Shown in pieces: positions 1 to 10,968 of a stretch of DNA of 64,000 nt (positions within the stretch are counted from its first letter, which is position 1; the number at the start of each line of letters is the position of its first letter). Where the stretch lies: contig OY970825.1 in NCBI GenBank assembly GCA_963853835.1, positions 40,148,908 to 40,212,907 on the forward strand, read 5' to 3'. The notes under the pieces are model-generated. The model worked only from the letters and a program-made list of their open reading frames with translations, did not search any database and had not been told where the DNA came from. The translations under genes and the position numbers were made by a program. The stretch is from Calendula officinalis (taxonomy: Eukaryota; Streptophyta; Magnoliopsida; Asterales; Asteraceae).

Positions 1-933
1 TTTTTCTGACTTATTTTCACTACGAATTGGTGTGGGAAATAGATTTCTGTTTTGGAAAGACGTGTGGATTGGTGATATCGCACTTCAGTACCGTTTCCCT
101 GCCCTATATGCGATCGATAAACACAAACCGTGCCCGGTCGCTGATCGTATTAACAACTCTGGCTACAATTGGAAATGGTTACATGGTATTAGTAATAACA
201 ATTTAGTCTCGGAATTCTGTGATTTACTCCACTTAATCAGCACCATTCGGTTGAACCAATCGAGAGATATTATCCATTGTAAAATCTCTCCCGATGGTTC
301 GTTTGCGGTTCATAACATAAGGCATTGGCTCGATGAGAAGATCACCACCCCGGGTTACATTAACATGCCATGGTCAAAAATCGCTCCTTTAAATGTTAAT
401 TGCTTCGTTTGGAGAGTCGGATTGGGAAGGATTCCGGTGGCACTCAGTTTAGCCAATAGAGGTATCAACATTAGCTCCACTACTTGTAAACTTTGCAACT
501 ATGAGGTTGAATATGTTGATCATCTTTTTATTAAATGTTGTTAAGTGCTTAATATCACCTCTTGGATATTTGGTTGGTGTGGAATCCCCACACCTATCTT
601 CAACACGATGTTGGTTTATGTTGAATTCGGTGTGGGTTAGGGGAATTGTCCTAAGAAAAGAAAGATTATCAATATGATCATACAATGTACGATGTGGTGC
701 GTTTGGAAAGCATGGAATGAGGTGGTTTTCAATCACACCTATAAATCACACACTACTATTGCTGGCGATATTATTTCCACTTCTTTCATGTGGATAGAAA
801 ATAGGAGCAATTTTCAATGTAATTGGGTTGATTGAAGTATTTCTCCCTTTTTATCTATTTTGTAAACTTTTTCCTTCTTTAGCTTCTTGCTAAGTTGGGT
901 ATTTTTATATATATTTGCCGTTTCCAAAAAAAA
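1..933 (+). mobile_element. LINE (L1-like), 3' end only
   Basis: This is the 3' part of a non-LTR retrotransposon, read on the plus strand and ending in a short A run at 926-933. It is the mirror copy of the 3' end of the LINE at 26306-29266. The two align with a coordinate sum of 27239, so they were duplicated together with the adjoining P450. The upstream part lies outside the window. It sits just beyond the 3' end of P450 copy A. Confidence 0.85.
32..544 (+). pseudogene. LINE reverse transcriptase C-terminus (zf-RVT), partial
   Basis: The 170-residue frame holds the C-terminal zinc-binding region typical of plant L1 reverse transcriptases. A WR-containing segment (PWSKIAPLNVNCFVWRVG) is followed by a CxxC...HLFIKC cysteine/histidine cluster. 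No polymerase catalytic core is present in this part. The ATG at 32 is only the first one in the window; the true frame starts further left. The protein would act in target-primed reverse transcription. Compared with the other copy it shows several replacements (for example Y for S in VEYVDH). Confidence 0.75.
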
Positions 934-1037
934 TATATTTAATTTCAAGAATATATGATACATCAAAAAATGACTATAAATGAGACATAAAATTGTTGAC
1001 TAAATTTGACATACAAAACAGGATAAGATATTCCAAA

Positions 1038-2730
1038 TCAATCAAGCATCGTGATACTGTTTTTATCTTTAAAGATTAGCTTTAAAGGGTTTTCTCTTTT
1101 CATAGCAATCCCGAATTTTTCGTTCATGTCAAGCTTTGTTGGATCATCACCATTTGGAAGAGTCCAATCAAACTCATGAATCAAAGATGCTAATATAAAT
1201 TCAACACTCTTGATGCCCGATGGTAAACCTGGACATATTCTTCTTCCAGAACCAAATGGTAATAACTCAAAGTCTTGGCCTTTAAAATCAATTTTTGAGT
1301 CCGTAAATCTTCCTGGCTTGAAAGATAACGGCTCGTCCCAGATTTTAGGGTCTCGTCCCATAGCCCAAAGATTGACAAATATTTTGGTATTCTTAGGAAT
1401 GGTGTAATTCATAACCTCACAAGTCTCGACCGCCTTATGGGGAAGAAGAAGAGGCACCGGTGGGTGTAATCTAAACGTTTCTTTGATGCGAGATTGTAGA
1501 TACGTAAATTTAGATAGTTGAGAGATGGTGATTTGATCTGAGTTTATTTCTTTTCTCATCTCTTCTTGTATTTGGGACATCACTTCTTTGTGTCTCACAA
1601 GCTCCGACATAACCCACATGACCGTAGAGGTTGTAGTATTTGTTCCGGCCACAAATAGTTCCTGGATCATAAAAAAAGTAGTGGGGTTAGACAACATTGA
1701 TAGCGATGAAAAGAATGGTATAATTAAAAAGTAAGGTGGTTTGATCATCCGGCCTCAAATTAACAATGAAAAAGTCTATATGGAGTAATAATAATTATGA
1801 GATGTTTATTACCATAACCAATTGATAGATTTGGTTGCTAGAGAATTTATGCTCAAGCATCTTGTCCAAGAAAGACTGAGCTTGGTCTGACGACCATGTA
1901 GGGGAATTGACAAGAGCTCTCCTCTCCTCTATTATTTCCTCCCAATATGCAAATACGGTCTTAAACACTTCCATGGTTCCCCTTGTTGTTCCGTGAAGAT
2001 CAAATCTCTCGAGCATAGGAAAAAATGAACCGAAATCTATTACGCGGCCTCCATACTCGATTACCTTATGCATGGACTCTTTCAACCAATCTTGAGACCC
2101 TCCTTCACCTGAAAAGTCTAGCATGTCTCTGGAGAATACGATGGAGCTCAAAGTGTTTAGCAACGTAGTAAAAACTACATCTTGGATGTCAATCACTTGT
2201 CCTTGCTTTTTATGCAAGAAATTTAGCATTTTGCCCAATTTCTCCTCGCGTAATCTAGATTGGGTTTCTAGGGCTTTAGCCGAGAAAAGTTCAGTTGTGC
2301 AAAGGGTTCTTAAGGCTTTCCATGTTTGGTTGGTGTCAGCCCAAATGAGGGAGTGTGGGATTAGGGCTTCCTGCTGAAATGCAGCAGGAACCGTACGAGA
2401 CGAAAGAAGACGATCTTGAGTCTTGAGAATTGCGGTCGCTGCTTCAGTTGAAGAAGCGACCACAACCAATTCCTGGCCTAATCGGACAGAAACGAGAGGA
2501 CCGTATTTTTTGGCAAAATTGGCAAAGGAAACATGAGGATTGTTCCCCACTTGATGTAAGTTTCCGATGATGGGCAGCCGTGATGGACCTGGTGGGATGT
2601 TTTTTATTTTGCTTTTAGAAGCTGAAAACAGTTTTGTTTGTCTGAAGGTGAATAAAAGGAACAAGATTGTTGATACAACGAAGAAAGGGAACGAGAGATT
2701 ATTATCTGTAATAAAAGTTGCAACATCCAT
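1038..2730 (-). CDS. Cytochrome P450, CYP76/CYP80-like (copy A), two exons
   Basis: This gene encodes a microsomal haem-thiolate monooxygenase of 513 residues. Exon 1 is 2730-1813 (306 codons), the intron is 1812-1662 (GT-AG, phase 0), and exon 2 is 1661-1038. Visible landmarks in order are an N-terminal membrane anchor (FPFFVVSTILFLLF), the proline hinge IPPGPSRLP, helix-C WKALR, the I-helix AGTNTTTS just after the intron, the ExxR motif KETFR, PGRF in place of the usual PERF, and the haem loop FGSGRRICPG. Several stretches (VVVASS, ILKTQDR, TELFSAK, ETCEVMNYT) recall CYP80 enzymes such as N-methylcoclaurine 3'-hydroxylase. The substrate cannot be told from sequence. Copy A has T where copies B and C have R in LCRTELF, and R where the others have C before KETFR. 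CYP76 is the main alternative family. Confidence 0.9.
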
Positions 2731-2810
2731 TATTAGCGGCTTTTTATGAGAGCGATATAAGTGTTTTAATGAGTTGTTTGTGAATGATTTTCGTATTTGA
2801 TACTCCCGTG

Positions 2811-2818
2811 AATTTATA
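2811..2818 (-). promoter_or_regulatory. TATA box of P450 copy A
   Basis: TATAAATT on the minus strand, 81 bases upstream of the ATG. The same box lies at the same distance in copies B and C. Between box and ATG the leader is AC-rich and has no upstream ATG that I can see. The identity shared with copy B ends about 100 bases further upstream, so the distal promoter of copy A is its own. Confidence 0.65.
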
Positions 2819-2917
2819 GGCTTAACTACCTCCGTGTTTCAAACTTTCAATACTCAAGATGCTTCATCTGTTAGTTCTAATTTGGTCAAATGCAGTTGTT
2901 TCTGACCCAATATATTA

Positions 2918-3111
2918 ATATATAATTTTTATTTCCTCCCCATTCAGTCGCGTTGACTTTCTTTGTTTATATAAGCAAAAAATAATTAAATACCGCAACT
3001 TTAAATAATGCTTAATATTGGTCACATTATTATTTTTATTCGAATATGATTGGTTATACTCGGCTGGCTATGTGGAAGAAACTAATATCTCCCCTATCGT
3101 TGTGTTCTTTT
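2918..3111. other. Unshared distal promoter of P450 A
   Basis: AT-rich DNA between the end of the inverted repeat and the copia insertion. It has no counterpart upstream of copies B or C. Before the copia insertion it was continuous with 9620 onward, as the CTTTT target duplication shows. I see no gene in it. Confidence 0.5.
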
Positions 3112-3874
3112 TGTTGGTTTCGTACAGATTTATCATCACTATATTTGTCGCGGAATTATAAACAATTAATACGATAAACTACGAAGATTAGGATCGCTTA
3201 GATCTAGGAATCTAGGACAACTAGTAATAAATAAATACTTACATTAGCGGTGCTCAGAGATGCTAATACTTGCGAACGAGTACGAGCCAGAACTTGCCAA
3301 CGAACTAGGATTCAAGTAAGAACCTCTCTACTTGATCACACTCGAGGTTGACAACGAACGAGACAATACACCACAACGTAGTGTAAAGTACCCTTGAGAA
3401 AACCAAACGAAACCACAATCGGAAACACCTTTCGATCGACGGCGGTGGCAACACGGCGGCAGCACGACGGCGGCGGTGGTGGCAGCGGGCAGTCGGGCAA
3501 AGGGAGGGAGAGGGTTTGGCCGAATAGGGTGCAAACCAAAAGAAGGTTTGTTTAGGTCAATACCCCATGCACCCTATTTATAGGTTTTGGGAAAAAGTAG
3601 TTTACTTATTTGAGTCGGGCTCAAATTAACCTAAGCCCGTCTTGTTTAATTAAACCATTAATTAAACCAAGCCTGATATGGAATAACTAGTTAATTACCC
3701 ATTAACTTATTCCAGTCCTCCTAGCCCGTTACGCATTTGGTTATACATTTAATCAAAGCCCGGTTCGTTTATTCTCGTGTTCGGTTGTGCCCCAAGAGCA
3801 ACCCCAGTAGGACTTTAATTTACTTTGACCAAGTCAAATCGTTTATTTGATGACGTTGGACACCATTTCCAACA
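3112..3874 (-). repeat. 3' LTR of the copia element
   Basis: 763 bp, TGTTGG...CCAACA, nearly identical to 8856-9619. The bases just inside it (GAATCCCACTTGG on the plus strand) are the complement of a purine-rich tract. The two short proline/arginine-rich reading frames inside it are not genes: they recur in the other LTR with changed residues. Confidence 0.93.
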
Positions 3875-4689
3875 GAATCCCACTTGGACATCTCATCAAC
3901 TATAAACGTCTGTCAAGCATACTTTTAAAGTGTGCAATCAGTGCAGCTGTTGAACTCTGAACTTAATCAGAATACAGTTCCTAAGATAAGTGATCATATG
4001 TCCTTCACTTCGCGATATCCCGTTAACTAGAGACACGGACAAACGTCAATCTCTAGTCACGACTATGTTTCCTGATCAAGATTTATGATGACTGATTAGA
4101 CCACTAATTGAACTTTCAATTTGGTCATGACTTGCGCAGGTTCTTTAATTGTCACATCAAATCAACAGGGGGCCCACATATATCTCTTCTTTCTTACTAT
4201 GGAAGAAGGAGTGAATAAACTTCGACTTACATTGTCTCTGCCATAACCGTTACATGACACATGGAAGTACTCTGTATAGCTACCATTTACGAATAGCGTT
4301 GGAGCAAACCAATGCATCACAAACTCATACTAGGAGACTTATGTATCTAGGTTTTAAGACCTATATGATATTACCATCTCACTATTACTTTTGAATTTGT
4401 CCATGAGGTAATACTCTGACCATGGTTTGGTCCAACATTTAAACTCTCTATTTAAATGCTCATGAGAGTAGCAACAATCTCCATGCTATGTTCAATCTTA
4501 TGAACAATCTACTTACTCTCAATGACATCTTAATTCATTTCTCATTCCCATGAGAATGATCGACTGTGGACGTTCAAATGATCTATTACATCACTTTGGA
4601 ATTTGTTCTAAACATGCAAAAGTGAAACTCAAATTTTAAATACTAAATGAATGATAGAACACTTGCATATTATTTAATCACCATAAATA
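3875..4689 (-). other. 3' untranslated region of the copia element
   Basis: About 0.8 kb between the RNase H remnant and the 3' LTR. No reading frame of note. A similar non-coding stretch follows the LTR at 59198, in the minus-strand copia element at the right end of the window. Confidence 0.5.
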
Positions 4690-5640
4690 AATCATTCATT
4701 CATTCATGGCTTTGTGAATGGATCAGCCGGATTCTCCTCCGATGATACCCTCGTCACGATGACGTCACCCTCCTCAACACGTTTTCGCACTTAGTGATAC
4801 TTTCTGAGTATATGCCTGGTTTTATTGTGATCTTTGGGTTCTTTAGTCAGTGAGACTGCACCTTCATTATCACAGTAGATTTTCAATGGGTCCTTGAAGC
4901 TTGTTATGACACCAAGGTCACCGATGAAATTCTTCAACCATGTAGCCTCTTTTGCTGCTTCACTAGCAGCAATATCTTAGATTCACATGTGGAATCAGCA
5001 ACCGACTGCTGCTTGGAGCTTTTCCAAGTAACAGCTCCACCATTCAGTAAGAATACCCACCCAGATTGTGAGCACGAGTCATCCCTGTCAGTTTGGAAAC
5101 TTGCGTCACATTAACCTTCCACAACTAGTTCGTCTTTCCCACCATACACTAAGAACATATCCTTTGTTCTCCTTAGGTACTTGAGAATTGTTTTCACCGC
5201 TATCCAATGATTATTTCCAGGCTGTCCTGATATCGACTCACCATGCTCAAGGCATATGACACATCAGGACGAGTACATATCATGGCATACATGATCGATC
5301 CTATAGCCGAAGCATATGGGATTCGACTCATCCTATCCCGCTCTAACTCAGTGCTGGGACTTTGACTATGAGTAAACTTTATGCCATGGTTCATTGGTAA
5401 ATAACCTTTCTTAGAATCAAGCATATGAAACCACTTAAATATCTTGTCTAAGTATGTACTCTGGCTTAATCCTATTAGACGTTTTTCTCTATCTCTGTAT
5501 ATCTTGATTCCAAGTATGTATGCTGCATCTCTTAGATCCTTCATTGCAAAACACTTTCCCAACCAAGATTTCACATCTTGCAGTGTAGGAATGTGATTGC
5601 CAATGAGCAATATGTCATCGACATATAATACTAGGAAGAC
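4690..5640 (-). pseudogene. Copia reverse transcriptase C-terminus and RNase H remnant
   Basis: The minus strand encodes the palm region just after the catalytic YVDD (codons around 5625-5640), then a connection segment (LGIKIYRDREKRLIGLSQ) and the start of RNase H (TRPDVSYALSMVSRYQ). The frame stops at 5200. Further RNase H-like sequence continues to about 4690 with stops and frame changes. The polymerase and RNase H would copy element RNA to DNA in virus-like particles. It is broken here and separated from its N-terminal half by a frameshift near 5640-5705. Confidence 0.8.
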
Positions 5641-5703
5641 TACAGTGCTCCCACTAATTTTGATATAAACACAGGACTCATCTTCGCTTCTCGAAAATCC
5701 AAA

Positions 5704-6630
5704 CTATTTGACTCTTTCGTGAAAGCAAAGATTCCAACTTCGAGATGCTTGTTTCAATCCATAGATGGATCTCTCAAGCTTACACACTCTTTTAGGATGT
5801 TGCTTGTGGATAAAACCTTTTGGTTGTGCCATATAGACATCCTCAGTTAACTTTCCGTTCAGGAAAGCAGTTTTCACATCCATCTGCCAAATTTCATAGT
5901 CATGAAATGCAGCGATTGTAAGCAATATCCTTATAGATTTAATCTTGGCTACTGGTGAAAAGATCTCATCATAATCAATCCCAAGAGTTTGAGTGTAACC
6001 TGTTGCAACCAGCCTAGCCTTATAGGTGTGCACATTCCCATCTATGTATGTCTTCTTCTTGAAGATCCATTTACACCCAACGGTTTTAATGCCAGGTGAA
6101 ATGTCAACCAAGTTCCCTACTTGATTGTCATACATAGACTGAATCTCGCTTTCCATAGCCTCTTTCCATTTATCGGCCTCAGGGCCTTCCATAGCTTCCT
6201 TATAGTTTGATGGTTCATCATCATCGACTGGTAAACCATTAGCAGTCGATGCATCACCTTCAACAATATGGTATTCATAATAATCACCAAGATGCTCAGG
6301 AGGGCGAACAACTCTAGAGGATCTACGTGGAATGGTGGGAGTTATATCATTTTGTTCAACAAGAGTCTCATCCTCAGGTTGAGTACTAGTGTCAACTATA
6401 GGTTCCGATTCAATTTCATTGGTTGATTCTTGAGACTCTTCAAGATCAATTTTGCTCCCACTAGCTTCTTTGGATAATAGCACTCTCTCAAGAAAGAATC
6501 CTCTTCGAGCTATGAACACTTTGTTCTCAGCCGGTTTGTAAAACCGATATCCAAAAGACTGGCGAGGGTAGCCAATGAAATGACACTTCTCTGATTTTCT
6601 TTCCAGTTTGTCATGAGTTTCGTGTCCCAC
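5704..6630 (-). pseudogene. Copia integrase C-terminus and reverse transcriptase N-terminal half
   Basis: 308 codons. The segment begins with the integrase tail (HFIGYPRQSFGYRFYKP), passes through an acidic linker and RSSRVVRPPEHL, then enters reverse transcriptase with VGCKWIFKKK, KARLVATGYTQ, the first catalytic aspartate in WQMDVKTAFLNG, and YGLKQASRSW. It stops before the YVDD motif because of a frameshift. The neighbouring frame (6646 onward) carries the integrase core. Confidence 0.88.
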
Positions 6631-6645
6631 GTAAACTTCACAACC

Positions 6646-7260
6646 TCAGATTTTCAAATGTCGGAGCGAGGGAGGATTCCCTGTCCACAATTCAGAGGGT
6701 GTCTTGGAGACCTTCTTAGTTGGTACAAGGTTCAAGATATGAGCTGCTATTTCTAGGGCGTAACCCCAGAAGCTCACTGGAAGAATTGCACGTTTCATCA
6801 TCGATCGAACCATATCTAACAATGTTCGATTTCTCCTCTCAGACACTCCATTAAGTTGTGGAGTTCTAGGAGGTGAGAGTTGGGATACTATTCCATAACT
6901 CTTTAGATGATCGATGAACTCTTGGCTAAGATACTCTCCACCCCTGTTAGAGCGGAGCATCTTAATCCTTTTGCCCAATTGATTCTCAACTTCGTTTTGA
7001 AACACTTTGAATGTCTTAAAAGTTTCTGACTTATGTTTAATCAGATAAACATAACCATATCTACTGAAATCATCAGTAAATGTAACGAAGTATCTTTCAC
7101 CATGTCTAGTGCTTGACTTGAATGGTCCACACACGTCAGTGTGTACAAGATCCAATAAGTCTTTGCCTCTTTCACAAGTCCCTGTGAATGACGCTTTTGT
7201 CATCTTGCCAAGTAAACAAGACTCGCATACATCGTTCGATTTGAGGTCAAACGATTCCAA
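6646..7260 (-). pseudogene. Copia integrase (zinc-binding and catalytic core)
   Basis: 204 codons. The end of the HHCC zinc-binding region (CESCLLGKMTKASF) is followed by the rve core: LVHTDVCGPF carries the first catalytic aspartate, FVTFTDDFSRYGYVYL follows, and PQLNGVSERRNRTLLDM carries the glutamate. The second aspartate region reads LRSNRGGEY rather than the usual LRSDRGGEY, so a catalytic aspartate is replaced by asparagine. The enzyme would insert the cDNA into the genome; this copy is likely dead. Confidence 0.86.
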
Positions 7261-7402
7261 TACTCCATCCTTTTGGAGTTTGGCTGTTCTTTTCTTGTTA
7301 ATGTGGCCTAAGCGACAATGTCATAGACATGATTTATCCAACACACCTTTGGACGAATCAACATTCAATATTAGATTTCTATTGTTAACGCAAACAACAC
7401 TT

Positions 7403-7777
7403 TCATATATGCCAGAACAAGGAATAACCTTGAATATAAAACATCATTCTATGAACTAAAATAGAACCGTTTTCATTATCAAAACTGAAAATAAAACCAT
7501 CCTTAAACAATGCATAATATGAAATAATGTTTAGTGCCATGCAAGGCGAATAACAAACATCTAATAAAGTAATCGAACTATCACTACTAAGCATGAGCTC
7601 AAAATCTCCAATCTTGGTGACAACAGCCGAGACTCTGTTCCCCATGATTAGATTCAGCTCACCATGCTTCAGCTTCCTACTATTCCTTAGTCCTTGCATA
7701 TTAGTGCAAATGTGAGTACCACATCCTGTATTTAGGACCCAAGAATTAGACACGGAAGCATTGTGAAGTTCAATCAT
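7403..7777 (-). pseudogene. Copia protease region, active-site D to N
   Basis: 124 codons covering the aspartic protease domain (NSWVLNTGCGTHIC ... VCYSPCMALNIISYYAL). The catalytic triad normally reads DTG or DSG; here codon 7732-7730 is AAT, giving NTG. That is one G-to-A change, and it would abolish cleavage of the polyprotein. The zinc-binding first half of the integrase lies between this frame and the next, with stops. Confidence 0.8.
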
Positions 7778-7823
7778 GAACGTATCTGAAATTCCAGACT
7801 TTTGGACCCTATGATTATTTAAA

Positions 7824-8326
7824 TCATTCAGATACTTTGGACCCTATGGGGTGAGAAGGTTCACTTGTCGTAGCACCATTTAATTCAATAGCTAAGATAA
7901 GAGTATTAGAAATAAAGTTATGAATGTCTAACATCCTTGCTTCAACAATTATTAGTTCCTTACATAACTCTATGAGCGTAATGTCTTTATTATTCTTATC
8001 GTAGTCTGATACGAACGAAGAATATGCCGGAGTAAGCGAGTTCAAGACTATGTCAACTGCTAATTCCTTAGACACACTTACACCCAAACTTTCTAATATC
8101 TAGCCTCTCATCATTTGATGAAGCTACATACAAACTCTCATTTTTCTCACTTTGCAATTCGAAATGAGTCTTTAGCAACTCGTGAATTAATCATATAATC
8201 CACATAGTTATATTTCGTAATATTGTTACGAGATGAAACTTTTGAGATAAAAAATCAAGGACGATTTTATGGTGAAAGTGGAAGTGGTGGTGGAGGAATT
8301 AGATTGTTGTTGGGAGGATTGGCCAT
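7824..8326 (-). pseudogene. Copia gag remnant
   Basis: The likely start is the ATG at 8326-8324 (MANPPNNNLIPPPPLPL), followed soon by a stop. From 8087 an 87-codon frame shows the gag UBN2-type segment (VLNSLTPAYSSFVSDYDKN, LIELCKELIIVEAR). The nucleocapsid zinc knuckle is not recognisable. Most of the expected gag length is missing, so this is an internally deleted gag. Confidence 0.7.
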
Positions 8327-8841
8327 CTTACAAAGAAAACAATTTCTTTGTTAGTTTATTTATTAGATAATCCTTAACATTATTTACCCAATAATCAAAT
8401 TAAGGCTAGGATCCAATATTACGTTATTTGATGTGAAGAGGGATGCCGTAATTCACACCTGATAATTTCATAAGGAAACATACTATTGTTAATTTCAATC
8501 ACTATGAAATCCCTAGATCTTTTAGATTCATTTTAAACTTTTAAAATGGAATGTTAATCTCGATTCTATGCTCGTCACATAATTCACGATAGGGATACCG
8601 TGGATCATGAATTTGACGGTGAATCTACCATGAAAGCACTCACGAAGATTCCCGGCTCAAGTTCGCTTGGGTATCGCGGGAATCTCTTCACCCATAAGTA
8701 TAATCTCAAAATTAACGTACCGGCTCAATTGCACGCGCTTCGTTAATCAGATTATACCTTGAGTGTGTGTCTCCCATGGAGAGCACAATCTTTCACATTT
8801 AACATTAAATCGGATCTAACACTCTTAGATTCGTAGACCAA

Positions 8842-8855
8842 CGCTTTGATACCAC
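8842..8855 (-). other. Primer-binding site of the copia element
   Basis: On the minus strand GTGGTATCAAAGCG directly follows the 5' LTR. It resembles the initiator-methionine tRNA complement TGGTATCAGAGC with one change. Its place and orientation fix 8856-9619 as the 5' LTR. Confidence 0.75.
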
Positions 8856-9619
8856 TGTTGGGTTTCGTACAGATTTACTGTCACTATGTTTGTCGCGGAA
8901 TTACAAACAATTAATACGATAAACTACGAAGATTAGGATCGCTTAGATCTACGAATCTAGGGTACCTAGTAATAAATAAATACTTACATTAGCGGTGCTC
9001 GGAGATGCTAATCCTTGCGAACGAGTACGAGCCAGAAATTGCCAACGAACTAGGATTCAAGTAAGAACCCCTCTACTTGATCACACTCAGGGTTGACTAC
9101 GAACGAGACAATACACCACAACGTAGTGTAAAGTACCCTTGAGAAAACCATACGAAACCACAATCGAAAACACCTTTCGATCGACGGCGGCGGCGACATG
9201 GCGGCAGCACGACGGCGCCGGTGGTGGCAGCCGGCGGTCGGGCGGAGGGAGGGAGAGGGTTTGGCCGAATAGGGTGCAAACCATAAGAAGGTGTGTTTAG
9301 GTCAATACCCCATGCACCCTATTTATAGGTTTTTGGAAAAACTAATTTCCTTATTTGAGTCGGGCTCAAATTAACATAAGCCCGTCTTGTTTAATTAAAC
9401 CATTAATTAAACCAAGCCCGATATGGAATAACTAGTTAATTACCTATTAACTTATTCCAGTCCTCCTAGCCCGTTACGCATTTGATTATACATTTAATCA
9501 AAGCCCAGTTAGTTTATTCTCGTGTTCGGTTGTGCCCCAAGAGCAACCCCAGTAGGACGTTAATTTACGTTGACCAAGTCAAACCGTTTTGTTGATGACG
9601 TTGGACACCATTTCCAACA
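8856..9619 (-). repeat. 5' LTR of the copia element
   Basis: 764 bp. It differs from the other LTR at scattered positions, indicating an insertion old enough for the two to drift but young enough to align without difficulty. The target duplication CTTTT follows at 9620-9624. Confidence 0.93.
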
Positions 9620-9639
9620 CTTTTTGCATATAAAATGTG

Positions 9640-9925
9640 CACCAAATATGATCGAAACCGAGCCGAACCGCACCGAACCGATAATAATGAATTTTCAAAA
9701 ACGAAATAATTAATCAATTACATGTTTTTGGTTTCGGTTCAGTTCGTGTTTTCAGTCCAAATGTTCATCCCTATCCGAGTATCAGACCGGTCCGAAATCG
9801 ATAGGTCCGAAATCGAAAATCATAAAATTACAAAGCCGAAAGCAACAGATTACAAACAAATTAAATGTTTACGATTTCGGTTTGGTCTGATTCGGTTTTC
9901 CGGTCCAAATTTAGCCCTAGGAGCA
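9640..9925. repeat. AACCG/CGGTT-rich fold-back sequence
   Basis: The left half carries AAACCGAGCCGAACCGCACC and the right half carries CGGTTTGG and TTCGGTTTTCCGGTCC, so the two ends can pair. Such sequences in plants are usually non-autonomous DNA transposons. I cannot place exact ends or a target duplication. The short frames across it (9722-9988, 9865-10134) look spurious. Confidence 0.4.
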
Positions 9926-10184
9926 ATGGTTGTGTTAATCCACTTTGCTTGGTATATGCGGTTTCAAATATTCGTCTGCTTTCACTAAATTCACCCAAAT
10001 ATTGTAACTATTTTAAAGGTTACACAAGTATATATGCGGTTTCATATATTAAAACTATACTGAGTAAGGGAACGTTTGGGGATTTTATGGAGATTACTAG
10101 CTTAAATAAGCTTGAATTTATGCTACTAAGCTAAAAATCTCCTTAAATAAATTTTCCTAAACATGCCCTAAATATCAATATGCT

Positions 10185-10750
10185 TGTCTCAATGGTAATT
10201 AAATTTCGGATGTGCTCCAATTTTGTTATTAACACTAACTATTTAGAAAACAAAACTACGTGATATATTACTGTTTTTGTTTGTCGAAGATGAAGATTGA
10301 TTAATTTTAAGAGACTGTGATGATTAATTTTCTCCACAACCGTTGAATTAAAATGTGCACACACAAATTAATATATGTCCATATTTCGGCAACCGTGTTG
10401 TACGTATTATGATTAGTTATATTATTTTATCTTCACATGCCCCATATGTTATATTTTCTTTCTTAATTAAGCCACTTATCAGACGTTGCATTAGAAATTG
10501 ATTTAATTTGAACTAGAATAAATTCAATATTATAGCAAGGTAACCGCACAATGCGATGACGGATTCCATGTAATTATATTTTATAGGGTGGCGATAATGA
10601 TGGTGGTTGTAATAGTGGCGGCGGCGGGTGGTGGCACCTAGTGATGGTGGGTGATAATAATAGTGATGGTGTTAGGCGGTGGTGCAGAGTGATGGTGAAT
10701 GGAGGCAATAGTAATTGTGGTGGCGGGTGATAATGGTGGTGAGTAGTAAA
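10185..10750. repeat. Diverged block paralogous to the upstream flank of P450 C (inverted)
   Basis: Read on the minus strand, 10185-10410 matches 42475-42712 (TGTGTGCACATTTTAATTCA, then ATTGATCATTACG-like DNA), and 10470-10750 matches 40650-40930 (the trinucleotide block and TGCGGTTACCTTGCTA). Order and orientation relative to the P450 are the same at both loci. The match is loose and gapped, far older than the inverted arms. Confidence 0.75.
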
Positions 10751-10895
10751 ATAATATGAGTTTAAGTATTAATATTTTTTTTATACTTATCTTTATCTAT
10801 ACTATATATAATGCATTTAAGACATTTTTTTAAGCATGTCTTAATTTCAACTTTCTGTTTTAGAAAATTCTTAAATTTTTGTCTTCAAAATAAAA

Positions 10896-10968
10896 TGTAG
10901 CAAGTGGGATTCGAACCCAGAACCTATTGGGAGTCAAGGCAAAACCAAAACATCTTGGCTATTTGGTT
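10896..10968 (-). repeat. Possible tRNA-derived SINE head
   Basis: On the minus strand GGGTTCGAATCCC is a perfect polymerase III B box, preceded about 50 bases earlier by TAGCCAAGATG, which resembles an A box. It does not fold into a full tRNA by eye. A SINE is the likelier reading. Confidence 0.35.

Larger units (their letters stand above)
1..2917. repeat. Left arm of a large inverted repeat (P450 A + LINE end)
   Basis: Positions 1-2917 match the reverse complement of 24322-27238, with x pairing to 27239-x. I see roughly a dozen single-base differences by eye. Identity stops abruptly in the promoter of P450 A after the bases CTGACCCAAT. The outer end of the arm runs off the window. Confidence 0.93.
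3112..9619 (-). mobile_element. Full-length Ty1/copia retrotransposon
   Basis: A 6.5-kb element bounded by TGTTGG...CCAACA long terminal repeats and flanked by the 5-bp target duplication CTTTT (3107-3111 and 9620-9624). The coding order on the minus strand is gag, protease, integrase, reverse transcriptase, RNase H, which is the copia order. All frames carry stops or shifts, so it is not autonomous. It sits in the upstream region of P450 A, about 380 bases from the ATG. Confidence 0.95.

Noticed and set aside
3328..3539. Short proline/arginine-rich proteins in the copia LTR (also at 9087-9284)
   Set aside because: They lie wholly in LTRs, overlap in two frames, and come from GC-rich CGGCGG repeats. 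No domain and no codon conservation.
10896..10968. A tRNA gene
   Set aside because: B box is good but no cloverleaf with matched acceptor stem could be drawn; kept only as a SINE candidate.
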